DNA of 64,000 nt from Komagataeibacter nataicola (GCF_003207795.1 NZ_NIRT01000012.1:1-64000); one strand, 5' to 3'. Numbered from the stretch's first letter, positions 8,062-17,321 are shown. Notes: generated from the letters alone by a model not told the origin. Translations and numbers: made by a program.

Positions 8062-9132
8062 ATGAGTGACGATCTCGAAACCCTGAGGGAACAGACAGTT
8101 CAGGCACTCGCTGCCGCGACCGACCAGCGCGCGTGGGATAGCGTGCGCGTGGGCACGCTGGGCAAGTCGGGCAGGCTGACCGCGCTGCTCAAGGAACTCG
8201 GGCGCATGACGCCCGACGAGCGCCGCGCCCGTGGCGCCGCACTCAACCGCCTGCGTGATGAACTGACCCGCCTGATCGAGGCCCGTGGCCAGGAGCTCGA
8301 GGCCGCGGCACTCAACGCCCGCCTCGCCGCCGAGCGCGTGGATGTAACGCTGCCCTGCACGCCCGAGGCCGAGGGTTTGCTGCACCCCATCACCCGCACC
8401 ATCGAGGAGATGGCCGCCATCTTCGGCTCCATGGGCTTCCAGATTGCTGAAGGCCCGGATATCGAGAGCGACTGGCACAACTTCTCGGCGCTCAACACGC
8501 CCGCCCATCATCCCGCGCGGACCGATCAGGATACGTTCTATCTGCCGCCCGAGGCCGAAGGCCAGCCCGAGCGCGTGCTGCGCACCCAGACATCGGGCGT
8601 GCAGATCCGCACCATGCTGGGCCAGGAACCGCCCATCCGCATCATCGCCCCCGGCCGCACCTACCGTGCCGACCATGATGCCACGCATTCCCCCATGTTC
8701 CACCAGTGCGAGGGGCTGGTGATCGAGAAGGGAATTACGCTCGGCCACCTCAAGGGCTGCCTGTCCGACTTCCTGCGCGCGTTCTTCCAGATGCCAGAGC
8801 TGCCGGTGCGTTTCCGCGCCTCCTACTTCCCGTTCACCGAGCCGTCGATGGAAATCGACATCGGCTGGTCGCGCAGGACCGGCCAGATCGGCGCGGGCGA
8901 TGACTGGCTGGAAGTGCTGGGTGCGGGCATGGTCCATCCCCGCGTGCTGGCCAATTGCGGGCTGGATGCGCGGCAGTGGCAGGGCTTTGCCTTTGGCATG
9001 GGCATCGAGCGGCTGACCATGCTGCGCCACGGCATCCCCGATCTGCGCTCGTTCTATGAAAGCGATGTCCGCTGGTTGCGCCATTACGGCACCAGCCCCC
9101 TGTCTCCCGCCCTGCTGCACGAAGGTCTGTGA
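8062..9132 (+). CDS. pheS: Phenylalanine-tRNA ligase alpha subunit
   Basis: The catalytic class II subunit of the alpha2-beta2 enzyme that charges tRNA-Phe. Class II motif 2 lies in the RTYRADHDATHSPMFHQCEGL segment region (RADHDATHSPMFHQ) and motif 3 in GFAFGMGIERLTML. The N-terminal coiled-coil arm that contacts tRNA is residues 1-85 approximately. The ATG at 8062 with GAGGTG upstream is preferred over a GTG four codons earlier. The product of 356 residues is of normal length, and pheT follows after 3 bp. Confidence 0.97.
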   Translation: MSDDLETLREQTVQALAAATDQRAWDSVRVGTLGKSGRLTALLKELGRMTPDERRARGAALNRLRDELTRLIEARGQELEAAALNARLAAERVDVTLPCTPEAEGLLHPITRTIEEMAAIFGSMGFQIAEGPDIESDWHNFSALNTPAHHPARTDQDTFYLPPEAEGQPERVLRTQTSGVQIRTMLGQEPPIRIIAPGRTYRADHDATHSPMFHQCEGLVIEKGITLGHLKGCLSDFLRAFFQMPELPVRFRASYFPFTEPSMEIDIGWSRRTGQIGAGDDWLEVLGAGMVHPRVLANCGLDARQWQGFAFGMGIERLTMLRHGIPDLRSFYESDVRWLRHYGTSPLSPALLHEGL

Positions 9133-9135
9133 TCG

Positions 9136-11598
9136 ATGAAGTTCTCCCTGTCCTGGCTGCGCGAACACCTTGAGACCACCGCGACGCTGGAAGAGATCAC
9201 CGCCACGCTGAACACCATCGGCCTTGAGGTGGAAGGCGTGGAAGACCCCGGTGCGGCGCTGGCGTCGTTCCGCACCGCCCGCATCATCGAGGCCGTGCAG
9301 CACCCCAATGCCGACCGCCTGCGCGTATGCCAGGTCGATGCAGGCGAGGGGTTCGAGCGCGTGCAGGTCGTGTGCGGCGCGCCCAATGCGCGTGCGGGGC
9401 TGCATGTCATCTTCGCGCCGCCGGGCACGCATATTCCTGCTTCGGGCATTACCATCAAGGCCGGCAAGCTGCGCGGCGAGGCCAGTGGCGGCATGCTGTG
9501 CTCGCTGCGCGAACTCGGCCTTGGCGAGGAGAGTGACGGCATTGCCGAACTGCCCGAAGGCACGGCGCCGGGTCAGTCCTACCCGCTCTTCGCCAGGCTG
9601 GACGATCCCGTGATCGACATCGCCATCACCCCCAACCGGGGCGATGCGCTGGCCGTGCGCGGTGTTGCGCGTGACCTGGCGGCAGCCGGGCTTGGCAAGC
9701 TGAAGCCCTGGCTGGTCGAGACGGTGGAAGGACAGGGCGAGAGCGCCATCAACTGGCGCATCACCTACCCCGAGGCCTGCCCGTGGGTGCTTGGCCGCAC
9801 CATCCGTGGCGTGAAAAACGGCCCCAGCCCGGCATGGCTGCGCCGGAGGCTGGAATCGATCGGCCTGCGCCCGATCTCGGCGCTGGTCGATATCACCAAT
9901 TTCTTCACCCATGACCTTGGCCGCCCGCTGCATGTGTTCGATGCCGACAGGATCCGTGGCGGTGAACTGACCATCTGCCGGGGGGCTGGCGAGACCTTTA
10001 CCGCGCTCGATGGCAGCGAGCACGTCATGACCCCCGATGACTGCGTGATTGCCGACAGCAGCGGCGTGCTGTCGCTTGCAGGCATCATGGGCGGGGCGGA
10101 AAGTGGCGTGAGCGAGGAGACGACCTCCGTATTCGTGGAATGCGCCCTGTTCGACCCCGTGGCCATTGCACTGGCCGGGCGGCGGCACAACCTGCATTCC
10201 GATGCCCGCCAGCGCTTTGAGCGCGGGGTGGACCAGGCCCTGCCGCCCGTGGCCCTCGAGGCTGCGACGCGCATGATCATCGACCTGTGCGGTGGTGTTG
10301 CCGATAACGTGGTCTCCGCCGGGGCCGAGCCCGCGTGGCAGCGGCAGGCGCATCTGGAATTCGCCCGGCTTGAAACCCTTGGCGGCCTGGTGGAAGAGCC
10401 GGATCACGCCGTGCACCTGCTTGAGGGGCTGGGCTTTGAGGTGCGCGAATGCGATGCCCGCCATGTGGTGGTGGATGTGCCTTCGTGGCGCAACGACATT
10501 GCAATGCCCATGCTGCTCGACCAGCAGCCCGACCTGCCCGAAGCCCGCGCCAGAGCCGCAGCGGAAGGGGCCGTGGCGATCAACCCGGAAGTGGACCTGA
10601 TCGAGGAAGTGCTGCGCCTGCGCGGGCTGGATAGCGTGCCCGCCGTGTCGCTGCCGGTGCATGGCGCCGTGCCGCTACCAGCCCTGACGCCCCGGCAGGC
10701 CCGCATTGCCAGCCTGCGCCGCACGCTTGCCGCGCGCGGATTGCTCGAAACGGTCGGCTTCTCCTTCGTGGCGCAGGAACAGGCTGCACAGTTTGGCGAA
10801 ACCCCCGCCAGCCTGCACCTGCTCAACCCCATCGCTGCCGATCTTGACCAGATGCGCCCGACCCCGCTGGTCAACCTGCTGGCCGCGATCAGGGCCAACG
10901 CGGCGCGGGGCTACCCTGATATCGGCCTGTTCGAGGTTGGTCCCGGCTTCGATGCTGATGGCCAGAAGCAGGTCGCAGCCGGTATCCGCAGTGGCCATGG
11001 TGCCCGCCAGCCCGGTCAGCCAGCCCGGCCGGTTGACCTGTGGCAGGTCAAGGCCGATGCGCTGGCGGCGCTCGCGACCATGGGTGCCGCCATGGAAGGG
11101 CTGAGCCTGAGCGCCGATGCGCCCGCTTATTACCATCCGGGGCGCTCTGGCGTGATCCGGCAGGGGCCAAAGCTGGTGCTGGGCCATTTTGGGCAGTTGC
11201 ATCCCGCCCTGCTGGCCGCGCGCGGCATCGATGTGCCCGTATGTGCGTTTACGCTGTACCCCGATGCGGTGCCCGAACCCAAGCGCCGGCGCAAGGGCCC
11301 GCCCGCGCTCTCGGCCTTCCAGCCACTCAAGCGTGACTTTGCGTTTGTGGTGAGCGCGGATGTGCCAGCGGAAAAACTGCTCAAGGCCGTAAAGGGTGCG
11401 GAACGCAACCTGATCGTGGCCGTCAGCCTGTTTGATGTGTATGAGGGCGACAAGATTCCGGCGGGCCACAAGTCGCTGGGTATCGAGATAACCCTGCAGC
11501 CGATGGACGGAACCCTGACCGATGCGGAAATCGAGGCTGTGTGTGAACGGGTGGTGGCCGCCGCGCATAAAAGCTGCAATGCCGTTCTGCGGGGCTGA
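9136..11598 (+). CDS. pheT: Phenylalanine-tRNA ligase beta subunit
   Basis: The 820-residue structural subunit of PheRS. It begins MKFSLSWLREHLE, has the EMAP-like tRNA-binding domain at about residues 40-150 with PNADRLRVCQVDAG, the B3/B4 editing region with ITPNRGDALAVRGVARDL, the B5 domain, and the C-terminal ferredoxin-like anticodon-binding domain ending in DAEIEAVCERVV. It is translated directly after pheS. The last 20 bases overlap the start of the PstS-like gene. Confidence 0.97.
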   Translation: MKFSLSWLREHLETTATLEEITATLNTIGLEVEGVEDPGAALASFRTARIIEAVQHPNADRLRVCQVDAGEGFERVQVVCGAPNARAGLHVIFAPPGTHIPASGITIKAGKLRGEASGGMLCSLRELGLGEESDGIAELPEGTAPGQSYPLFARLDDPVIDIAITPNRGDALAVRGVARDLAAAGLGKLKPWLVETVEGQGESAINWRITYPEACPWVLGRTIRGVKNGPSPAWLRRRLESIGLRPISALVDITNFFTHDLGRPLHVFDADRIRGGELTICRGAGETFTALDGSEHVMTPDDCVIADSSGVLSLAGIMGGAESGVSEETTSVFVECALFDPVAIALAGRRHNLHSDARQRFERGVDQALPPVALEAATRMIIDLCGGVADNVVSAGAEPAWQRQAHLEFARLETLGGLVEEPDHAVHLLEGLGFEVRECDARHVVVDVPSWRNDIAMPMLLDQQPDLPEARARAAAEGAVAINPEVDLIEEVLRLRGLDSVPAVSLPVHGAVPLPALTPRQARIASLRRTLAARGLLETVGFSFVAQEQAAQFGETPASLHLLNPIAADLDQMRPTPLVNLLAAIRANAARGYPDIGLFEVGPGFDADGQKQVAAGIRSGHGARQPGQPARPVDLWQVKADALAALATMGAAMEGLSLSADAPAYYHPGRSGVIRQGPKLVLGHFGQLHPALLAARGIDVPVCAFTLYPDAVPEPKRRRKGPPALSAFQPLKRDFAFVVSADVPAEKLLKAVKGAERNLIVAVSLFDVYEGDKIPAGHKSLGIEITLQPMDGTLTDAEIEAVCERVVAAAHKSCNAVLRG

Positions 11599-12625
11599 GT
11601 CGCGGCGGTGGGCGCGGGGCCTGCGGCGCGCCGGGGGCGTGGCGCTGGTAGCAATGCTGGCCATGGCCAGCCCGCCCGCCTTTGCGACTGACATAACAGG
11701 TGCCGGCTCCAGCTTTGGCGCGCCGATTTATGGCGCGTGGGGGGCTGGGGCTGCAAAGGCCACCGATATCCGCCTTAATTACCAGACCATCGGCTCCGGA
11801 GCGGGACAGAACCAGGTCAAGGCCCGGACGGTGGATTTCGGGGCATCTGACGCGCCCATGACCGCAGCCCAGCTCCAGCAGAACGGGCTGGTCCAGTTCC
11901 CCACCGTGCTTGGCGCCATTGTGCCGGTGGTGAACCTGCCCGGCGTTGATGGCAGCCACCTGCGCCTGACCGGCCCCCTGCTGGCCGATATCTTTGGCGG
12001 CGGGATCAGCATGTGGAACGACCCGCGTATTGCTGCGGAAAACCCGGACCTGACCCTGCCAGCCATGCCCGTGGCCCCGGTGCGCCGGGCCGACGGGTCG
12101 GGCACCACCTTCGTGTTCACGTCCTATCTGGCCCGCGTCTCGCAGCGCTGGGCGCATGAGCAGGGTAGCGGTACCTCGATTGAATGGCCGGTAGGTGAGG
12201 GCGCGCGGGGCAATGACGGCATCGCCGCCGCCGTGCGCAACACCGAAGGCAGCATCGGTTATCTTGAATATGCCTATGCGGCAGGCAATCACATGCCCAT
12301 AGCCCAGTTGCGCAATCACCATGGTGATGTGGTGGTGGCGGGTGATGCAAGCTTCCGTCAGGCCGTGACCACTGCCCACTGGTCTACCGATGCCAGCCAT
12401 TCCGCCGATGTGCTGGATGGCGATGGCGCGGGGGCATGGCCCATCATGGCCGCGACCTATGTGCTGATTCCGACTGACCGCACCGATACGCCACAGGGGC
12501 AGGCAGTACGGGAATTCTTTACCTGGAGCATGGCGCATGGCAGCGAGGCGGCGGTAACGCTGAACTACGTGCCGCTGCCTGATGACATCCGCGCCAGCAT
12601 AAGTAGCCTGCTCAACGCGCATTAA
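11579..12625 (+). CDS. PstS-like periplasmic phosphate-binding protein
   Basis: About 348 residues with a cleavable signal (hydrophobic GGVALVAMLAMASPPAFA, predicted cut before TDITGAGSS). ITGAGSSFGAPIY, GSGAGQNQVKARTVDFGASDAPM and RADGSGTTFVFTSYL are the conserved ligand-binding segments of PstS, the periplasmic receptor of the high-affinity phosphate ABC transporter. The start at 11579 overlaps pheT by 20 bases, implying co-transcription with pheST. No pstC, pstA, pstB or phoU gene follows, which is unusual. It might serve a transporter encoded elsewhere or have another function. Confidence 0.85.
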   Translation: MPFCGAESRRWARGLRRAGGVALVAMLAMASPPAFATDITGAGSSFGAPIYGAWGAGAAKATDIRLNYQTIGSGAGQNQVKARTVDFGASDAPMTAAQLQQNGLVQFPTVLGAIVPVVNLPGVDGSHLRLTGPLLADIFGGGISMWNDPRIAAENPDLTLPAMPVAPVRRADGSGTTFVFTSYLARVSQRWAHEQGSGTSIEWPVGEGARGNDGIAAAVRNTEGSIGYLEYAYAAGNHMPIAQLRNHHGDVVVAGDASFRQAVTTAHWSTDASHSADVLDGDGAGAWPIMAATYVLIPTDRTDTPQGQAVREFFTWSMAHGSEAAVTLNYVPLPDDIRASISSLLNAH

Positions 12626-12643
12626 TGGGCCAAAAAACCATAC

Positions 12644-12680
12644 AGAAGTTTTTGGTGAAGCGTTTTTCAAAAAAGCTTCA
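12644..12680 (+). repeat. Half copy of dispersed hairpin repeat
   Basis: The segment AAGTTTTTGGTGAAGC followed by an A/T run and AAAGCTTCA forms a hairpin with arms TGAAGC/GCTTCA. It matches the first half of the element at 20181-20263. It sits 18 bp after the PstS-like gene's stop and may act as a 3' end. Confidence 0.7.
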
Positions 12681-12755
12681 GGCCTGTAAGCAGGGGCAGA
12701 TATTTTTGTCGCTGCCATTTGCGCCTTTTCTTCTGACACGATAAGCCGGTCAGGC

Positions 12756-13973
12756 ATGACCCAGCCTTCATCTTCCCCTGTGCCTGCTGGCATTTCTCCC
12801 TCCGGCCCGACCATATGGATCATGGCGGGGGAAGCCAGTGGCGACGTGCTGGGCAGCCGCCTCATGATCGCGCTGCGCCAGTTGCGGCCGGACCTGCATT
12901 TTGCAGGCATCGGGGGGGAGCGCATGCAGGCGCAGGGGCTGCAATCGCTTTTTCCGTTGCGTGATCTTGCGGTGATGGGCCTGCTTGAGGTGCTGCCACG
13001 CATCCGCCATCTCTCGCGCAGGCTCGATCAGGCCGTGGGGGATATTACCGCGCGCAGGCCCGCGCTGGTCATTACCATTGACAGCCCTGGCTTTACCCTC
13101 CGCCTGCTGCGCCGTATCGCGCCGCTCTCCATTCCGCGCCTGCATTACGTGGCCCCGCAGGTCTGGGCATGGCGCGAGCACAGGGTGCGCGAATTCCCCG
13201 GTCTGTGGGAGCGCATGTTGTGCCTGCTGCCCTTTGAGCCGGAATTTTTCGCCCGCCATGGCATCGAGGCGCGTTTTGTTGGTCATCCGGTGGTGCAGTC
13301 GGGGGCGGATGAGGGATCGGCTGAGGCATTCCGGGCGCGTTACGGGATTGCGCCTGATGCGCCCATCCTCGTGCTCATGCCCGGCAGCCGCCGCTCCGAA
13401 GCGCCGCGTCTGCTTCCGGTATTTGGCCGCATGCTGGCCCTGGTGCAGCGCAACAGGCCCGATATCGTGCCCGTGGTGCCGGTCTCGCCCGTTATTGCCG
13501 ATATCGTGCGCGCAGGCGTGGCCCGGTGGCCGGTGCGGCCCCTGATCGTGACCGATATGCACGACAAGCATGATGCCTTTGCGGCCGCCTCCGCAGCCCT
13601 GACCAAATCAGGCACCTCCACGCTGGAACTGGCCATGGCCAACGTGCCCATGGCCGTGACCTATCGTGTCAATCCGCTGACGGCAGCCATCGCGCGGCGG
13701 CTGATTCGGGTGCCGTATGTGGCCATGGTCAACCTGCTGGCGGGCCACAGGCTGGTGCCCGAACTATTGCAGGAGCGCTGCACGCCCGAACTGCTGGCCG
13801 CCACCGTCGAGCGCCTGCTGGCGGACCCCGCCAGCCGCGACCTGCAACGCATGGGGTTTGCCCATATTCGTGCGGCCCTGCATGGCCCGGGCGAGAGTCC
13901 GGCCCATGCGGCGGCCCACGAGATTATTGACCTGCTGGAGGCGGGGCAGGCGGCGCGGGCTGGCCGGGCGTAA
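12756..13973 (+). CDS. lpxB: Lipid-A-disaccharide synthase
   Basis: A GT19 glycosyltransferase of 405 residues that joins UDP-diacylglucosamine and lipid X to form the lipid A disaccharide at the inner membrane. Conserved segments include IMAGEASGDVLGSRLM, GIGGERMQAQGL, LHYVAPQVWAWRE and LLPFEPEFFARHG. About 20 residues precede the conserved core. Other lpx genes usually next to it (lpxD, fabZ, lpxA) are not here. Its last 50 bases overlap, antisense, the end of the small membrane-protein gene. Confidence 0.96.
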   Translation: MTQPSSSPVPAGISPSGPTIWIMAGEASGDVLGSRLMIALRQLRPDLHFAGIGGERMQAQGLQSLFPLRDLAVMGLLEVLPRIRHLSRRLDQAVGDITARRPALVITIDSPGFTLRLLRRIAPLSIPRLHYVAPQVWAWREHRVREFPGLWERMLCLLPFEPEFFARHGIEARFVGHPVVQSGADEGSAEAFRARYGIAPDAPILVLMPGSRRSEAPRLLPVFGRMLALVQRNRPDIVPVVPVSPVIADIVRAGVARWPVRPLIVTDMHDKHDAFAAASAALTKSGTSTLELAMANVPMAVTYRVNPLTAAIARRLIRVPYVAMVNLLAGHRLVPELLQERCTPELLAATVERLLADPASRDLQRMGFAHIRAALHGPGESPAHAAAHEIIDLLEAGQAARAGRA

Positions 13974-14145
13974 CAGGCGCAGTTGCGGGTTCGTTTTCCG
14001 AGATCAGGGCATGCATTTCATTGCGCAGCATGAAAAAGCCCATGAGAACCGTGCCCACCACGGTAATGCCGATCCAGACCAGCTTGCTGATCTGTTCGCG
14101 TCTTTCTTCGTCGTTTTCCTGCATGATCCGTTCAGCCCTTGCCAT
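13924..14145 (-). CDS. Small single-pass membrane protein, unknown function
   Basis: A 73-residue frame with a charged N-terminus (ENDEERREQISK), one transmembrane segment around residues 22-41 (LVWIGITVVGTVLMGFFML) and a Pro/Ala-rich tail ending PGQPAPPAPPPAGQ. It starts inside the last codons of hisI, in another frame, and its end runs 50 bases antisense into lpxB. Translational coupling to hisI is likely. A second ATG seven codons in is possible. I do not recognise a family. The membrane segment and tight coupling argue that it is real, but the antisense end raises some doubt. Confidence 0.55.
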   Translation of the reverse strand: MARAERIMQENDEERREQISKLVWIGITVVGTVLMGFFMLRNEMHALISENEPATAPVTPGQPAPPAPPPAGQ

Positions 14146-14548
14146 AAAGTGTTTCAGTCGCAACCTCGGGTTGCGTGATCTCAACAATCCCTTCCGGGCG
14201 CAGCGCGTTATAGAAGCAGCTGCGCCGCCCGGTGTGGCAGGCAACCCCTTTCTGGTCGACAAGCAGCAGCACCGCATCACGATCGCAGTCCAGCCGCGCA
14301 TCCACCAGGGTCTGCACCTGGCCTGATGTCTCGCCCTTGCGCCACAGGCCATTACGGCTGCGCGAGAAGTAGCACACGCGGCCCGTGCGCAGGGTTTCGT
14401 CCAGCGCCTCTGCATTCATCCATGCCAGCATCAGCACCTCGCCGTCGTCATGCTGCTGGGCGATGGCGGTTATCAGGCCATCGGCATTGAATTTGACGCG
14501 CTCGATCATGGCGGCGCGCGTGGCCGGTTCAGGCGGCGTATAGGGCAT
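14132..14548 (-). CDS. hisI: Phosphoribosyl-AMP cyclohydrolase
   Basis: A 138-residue protein matching HisI, which opens the purine ring of PR-AMP in the third step of histidine synthesis. The metal-binding signature DARLDCDRDAVLLLV and the later Cys and His in VACHTGRRSCFYN are present, with VLMLAWMNAEAL and YFSRSRNGLWRKGETSG also typical. There is no fused HisE (pyrophosphohydrolase) domain, as usual in alphaproteobacteria. The ATG at 14548 was chosen because the protein then begins like relatives. Other his biosynthesis genes are absent here. Confidence 0.95.
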   Translation of the reverse strand: MPYTPPEPATRAAMIERVKFNADGLITAIAQQHDDGEVLMLAWMNAEALDETLRTGRVCYFSRSRNGLWRKGETSGQVQTLVDARLDCDRDAVLLLVDQKGVACHTGRRSCFYNALRPEGIVEITQPEVATETLYGKG

Positions 14549-14592
14549 GGATATTGACCTTGAAACGTGAAAACAGGGGCGGGCAGGATGCC

Positions 14593-15423
14593 CTATTGCG
14601 GTTTGGCGGGCAGGCTGAACCATTGTGGCAGATGCACCCGCACCGCGTGCCCGGCCGCCACAAGGCCCGTATCATGCAGATGTTCGCTGCGGATCATGGC
14701 CAGCCCCGCGCCATCGCGTGAGGAGCGCATCTCGCCCACCGTCTTTTCCCCCGCCATGACCGGCGTGCCGGGTTCGGGCAGGTCGTGGCGGGCCAATACG
14801 GGCACGAGATGGCGGCGCACCAGCCCCCGGTAGCGCGTGCGCGCGGTCAGTTCCTGGCCCATGTAGCAGCCCTTGGTCCATGAAATGCCATTGAGCTGGT
14901 CGAAATTGGCTTCAAGCAGAAGGGTCCTGTCACTTTCGCAGTCACGCGGTCCGTCGGGCAGGCCGAGGGCGAGGCGATGGCGGTCGTAATCCACTTCATC
15001 CGCCGTAGGGTGGGGCGTGGGGTGGCCAAGCAGGACGCGCCAGCCCGCCCCGGCCACGCGCGGGTCGGGCGCTGCGGGATAGCTTTCGGGCGCGGTGAAG
15101 CCTTCGCCCCAGGCCGCGTGCACGGCATAGCCGGTCTCGCCAAGTTCAACCTGCGCGCGCAGGCGATAGCGCGACAGGCGCTGGCGCAGCATGTCGGCCT
15201 GGCTGGCATTGCAATCGAGGAGCAGGCGCTCGCCCTCGGGGTCGGCAAAGACAAAGAAATCCGCCAGCCACTTGCCCTGCGCGGACAAAAACGCGGTCCA
15301 GACCGCCTGGCCGGGGGCGACGGTGGTCATGTCGTTGGAGACAAGCCCCTGCAGGAAGGAGACGCGATCAGCTCCTGATACGCTGAGCACGCTGCGGTCG
15401 GAAAGGTGAGCAATTCTGGCCAT
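14593..15423 (-). CDS. ygfZ: Folate-binding YgfZ/GcvT-domain protein
   Basis: A tetrahydrofolate-binding protein of the GcvT fold involved in maintenance of iron-sulfur proteins (IBA57 in mitochondria). The diagnostic motif KGCYMGQELTAR is present with the conserved Cys. The N-terminal ADRVSFLQGLVSNDM is also typical. At 276 residues from the chosen ATG (15423) it is of normal length; an in-frame extension upstream is not conserved in style. It diverges from the GT9 gene. Confidence 0.92.
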   Translation of the reverse strand: MARIAHLSDRSVLSVSGADRVSFLQGLVSNDMTTVAPGQAVWTAFLSAQGKWLADFFVFADPEGERLLLDCNASQADMLRQRLSRYRLRAQVELGETGYAVHAAWGEGFTAPESYPAAPDPRVAGAGWRVLLGHPTPHPTADEVDYDRHRLALGLPDGPRDCESDRTLLLEANFDQLNGISWTKGCYMGQELTARTRYRGLVRRHLVPVLARHDLPEPGTPVMAGEKTVGEMRSSRDGAGLAMIRSEHLHDTGLVAAGHAVRVHLPQWFSLPAKPQ

Positions 15424-15506
15424 GGGTGCAATCTGGCCACGCCCGTGCCCGCAGGCAAGGGCAAAGAGAGGTTGGCACGCACGCAAAACCTGACTAGCAC
15501 CAGAAA

Positions 15507-16424
15507 ATGCACATCCTGTTCATTACATCCACCCGGCTGGGGGATGCCATTCTCTCCACCGGGCTGCTCGATACGTTGCTGCGGCGCTACCCCGAGGCCG
15601 ATTTCACCATCGCGTGCGGGCCGGTGGCGGCGGGGCTGTTCGCGCACATGCCGCGCCGCGTGCGCACGATCGAGATGGTCAAGCGCCCGCGCAACATGCA
15701 CTGGGTCGATCTGTGGCGGCAGTGCCGGGGGCAGAAATGGGATCTGTGCGTGGACCTGCGCAGTTCGATCGTGAGCTATTTCCTGCGCGTGGGCGAGCGT
15801 CACGTCATGCAGGGCGGCCGCCGCAAGGGGCCACGGATTACGCATATCGGCAACCTGCTGGACCTTGATCCCGCACCGCTGCCGGTTACATGGACAAGTG
15901 AAGCCGAGCGCGAGCAGGCCGCGCGCATGCTGCCCGATGATGGCACGCGCTGGATCGCCCTTGGCCCCACGGCCAACTGGGATGGCAAGATCTGGCCGCC
16001 CGAGCGGTTTGTGTCGGTATTCAAAGCTCTGCAGGCCGATGACCCGCACCTGCGGCCGGTTATTCTGTATGGCCCTGGCGAGGCGGAGCGCGCCCGTGCC
16101 CTGCCGGTGATCCAACGCCTGCCCGATGCGCTGGACACGGGGGGTGGTCTTACGGTGACACAGGTGGCGGCTTTGCTTGCGCGGTGCACGCTGTTCATTG
16201 GCAATGATTCGGGGCTCATGCACCTGGCCGCCGCCAGCCGGATTCCCACGCTGGGGCTGTTTGGCCGCAGCAAGGCGATGGAATACGCGCCCGCTGGCCC
16301 GTGGGGACGGGTGGCAATGGCGCCCGGTCCGGTGGGCAACGCACCGATGGAGGGGCTGAGCGTGAAGCAGGTCGTTCTGACCGCGCAGGGACTTCTGCGT
16401 GACCGGGCGCATGCGAAACGGTGA
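15507..16424 (+). CDS. GT9-family glycosyltransferase (heptosyltransferase-like)
   Basis: A 305-residue GT-B protein of the family that includes ADP-heptose:LPS heptosyltransferases. The opening MHILFITSTRLGDAILSTG and the C-terminal FIGNDSGLMHLAAASRIPTL (donor site) are the family marks. It probably adds a sugar to the LPS core or another surface glycan at the cytoplasmic face. The acceptor and sugar cannot be assigned. It is divergent from ygfZ and ends before a short A6/T6 hairpin at about 16425-16440. Confidence 0.85.
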   Translation: MHILFITSTRLGDAILSTGLLDTLLRRYPEADFTIACGPVAAGLFAHMPRRVRTIEMVKRPRNMHWVDLWRQCRGQKWDLCVDLRSSIVSYFLRVGERHVMQGGRRKGPRITHIGNLLDLDPAPLPVTWTSEAEREQAARMLPDDGTRWIALGPTANWDGKIWPPERFVSVFKALQADDPHLRPVILYGPGEAERARALPVIQRLPDALDTGGGLTVTQVAALLARCTLFIGNDSGLMHLAAASRIPTLGLFGRSKAMEYAPAGPWGRVAMAPGPVGNAPMEGLSVKQVVLTAQGLLRDRAHAKR

Positions 16425-16625
16425 AAAAACCTGATTTTTTGCATTTTCCGCCCGCTTATCGCTGGCGGTGCAAAACAGGCCGGTCTATGTGATCGAACAG
16501 GCGGAAATGGGCCACAGCGCTGGCCGGGCGGTTTGCCGTGCCGCGCCGGGCCGGGTATGCTGGGCCGGAGATCACGACGCGTAAGGTGCGATGCGCCACG
16601 CAAGCGAGCAGGGAACGACACGAAC

Positions 16626-17321
16626 GTGGCTGACGACATCTTCATGGAAGTCGATGAGGAAATCCGTGCCGAACGCATCCGGGCACTGGCGCGGCGCTAT
16701 CTTGTCGTCGCCGGTGTCGTGGTGGCGGCCGTGTGCATTGGCGCGGGCGGGTGGCAGTATTCCGTCTCGCGCGCCCACAAGGCGGATGCCGCCGTCTCGG
16801 CCGCCTATTTCACCGCCATGCAGGATGCCACCCGCGCACCCGACGCCACGGGCGCGGATACCAGCCTGACAACCCGGCAGAAAAAAGGCCTGCAGGAGCT
16901 TGAAGCGCTTGATGGGCAGGCCCGTCCGCCGCTGCGCGTGCTCGAGCGCATGGAGCGCGCGGCCCTGCTGGCCGCAGATGGCAGGCTGCCTGCCGCCCTG
17001 GCCCTGTGGGATGGCGTGAGCCAGGAACACGCGGTTGACCCCACCATTGCAGCGCTCGCCAGCCTGCTGTGGGTGCAGCACCAGATTGACGGCGGTGATC
17101 CCGCCACCCTGCGTTCGCGTCTGGCGGTGCTTGATGGCGCGGGCCAGCCCTGGCGCGGGCAGGCCATCGAGGCCGAGGCCCTGCTGGACCTGCGCACGGG
17201 CAAGCCTGCTGATGCACGCGCCAGATTCGAGCGTCTGGCGATGGACATGACCATTGCCGATGGCGTGCGCAGCCGTGCCGAGGCCATGCTCCAGACGCTG
17301 GGGGGCGACGCTGGTGGCTAG
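16626..17321 (+). CDS. YfgM-like membrane-anchored TPR protein
   Basis: A 231-residue protein with a cytoplasmic N-terminus (ADDIFMEVDEEIRAERIRAL), a membrane helix at about residues 28-48 (LVVAGVVVAAVCIGAGGW) and a helical, Ala-rich periplasmic domain with TPR-like repeats. E. coli YfgM has the same architecture and assists envelope chaperones. The start is GTG at 16626 with AGGGA upstream. The order yfgM-bamB-der is the same as in E. coli, which supports the assignment more than sequence similarity does. Confidence 0.8.
   Translation: MADDIFMEVDEEIRAERIRALARRYLVVAGVVVAAVCIGAGGWQYSVSRAHKADAAVSAAYFTAMQDATRAPDATGADTSLTTRQKKGLQELEALDGQARPPLRVLERMERAALLAADGRLPAALALWDGVSQEHAVDPTIAALASLLWVQHQIDGGDPATLRSRLAVLDGAGQPWRGQAIEAEALLDLRTGKPADARARFERLAMDMTIADGVRSRAEAMLQTLGGDAGG

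Noticed and set aside
7952-8065. A 37-codon frame ending in an ATGA overlap with pheS, considered as a leader peptide for attenuation
   Set aside because: It has no Phe codons, no ribosome site (its start lies just after the rplT terminator T run), and there is no attenuator hairpin between it and pheS.
7945-10662. A 905-codon open frame on the minus strand opposite pheS-pheT
   Set aside because: The composition (His/Gln/Arg-rich, no motifs) is typical of antisense frames in GC-rich DNA, and pheS and pheT are unmistakable on the other strand.
11423-13003. A 526-codon minus-strand frame across pheT, the PstS-like gene and lpxB
   Set aside because: It covers the ends of three real genes and an intergenic repeat, with no ribosome site or domain.
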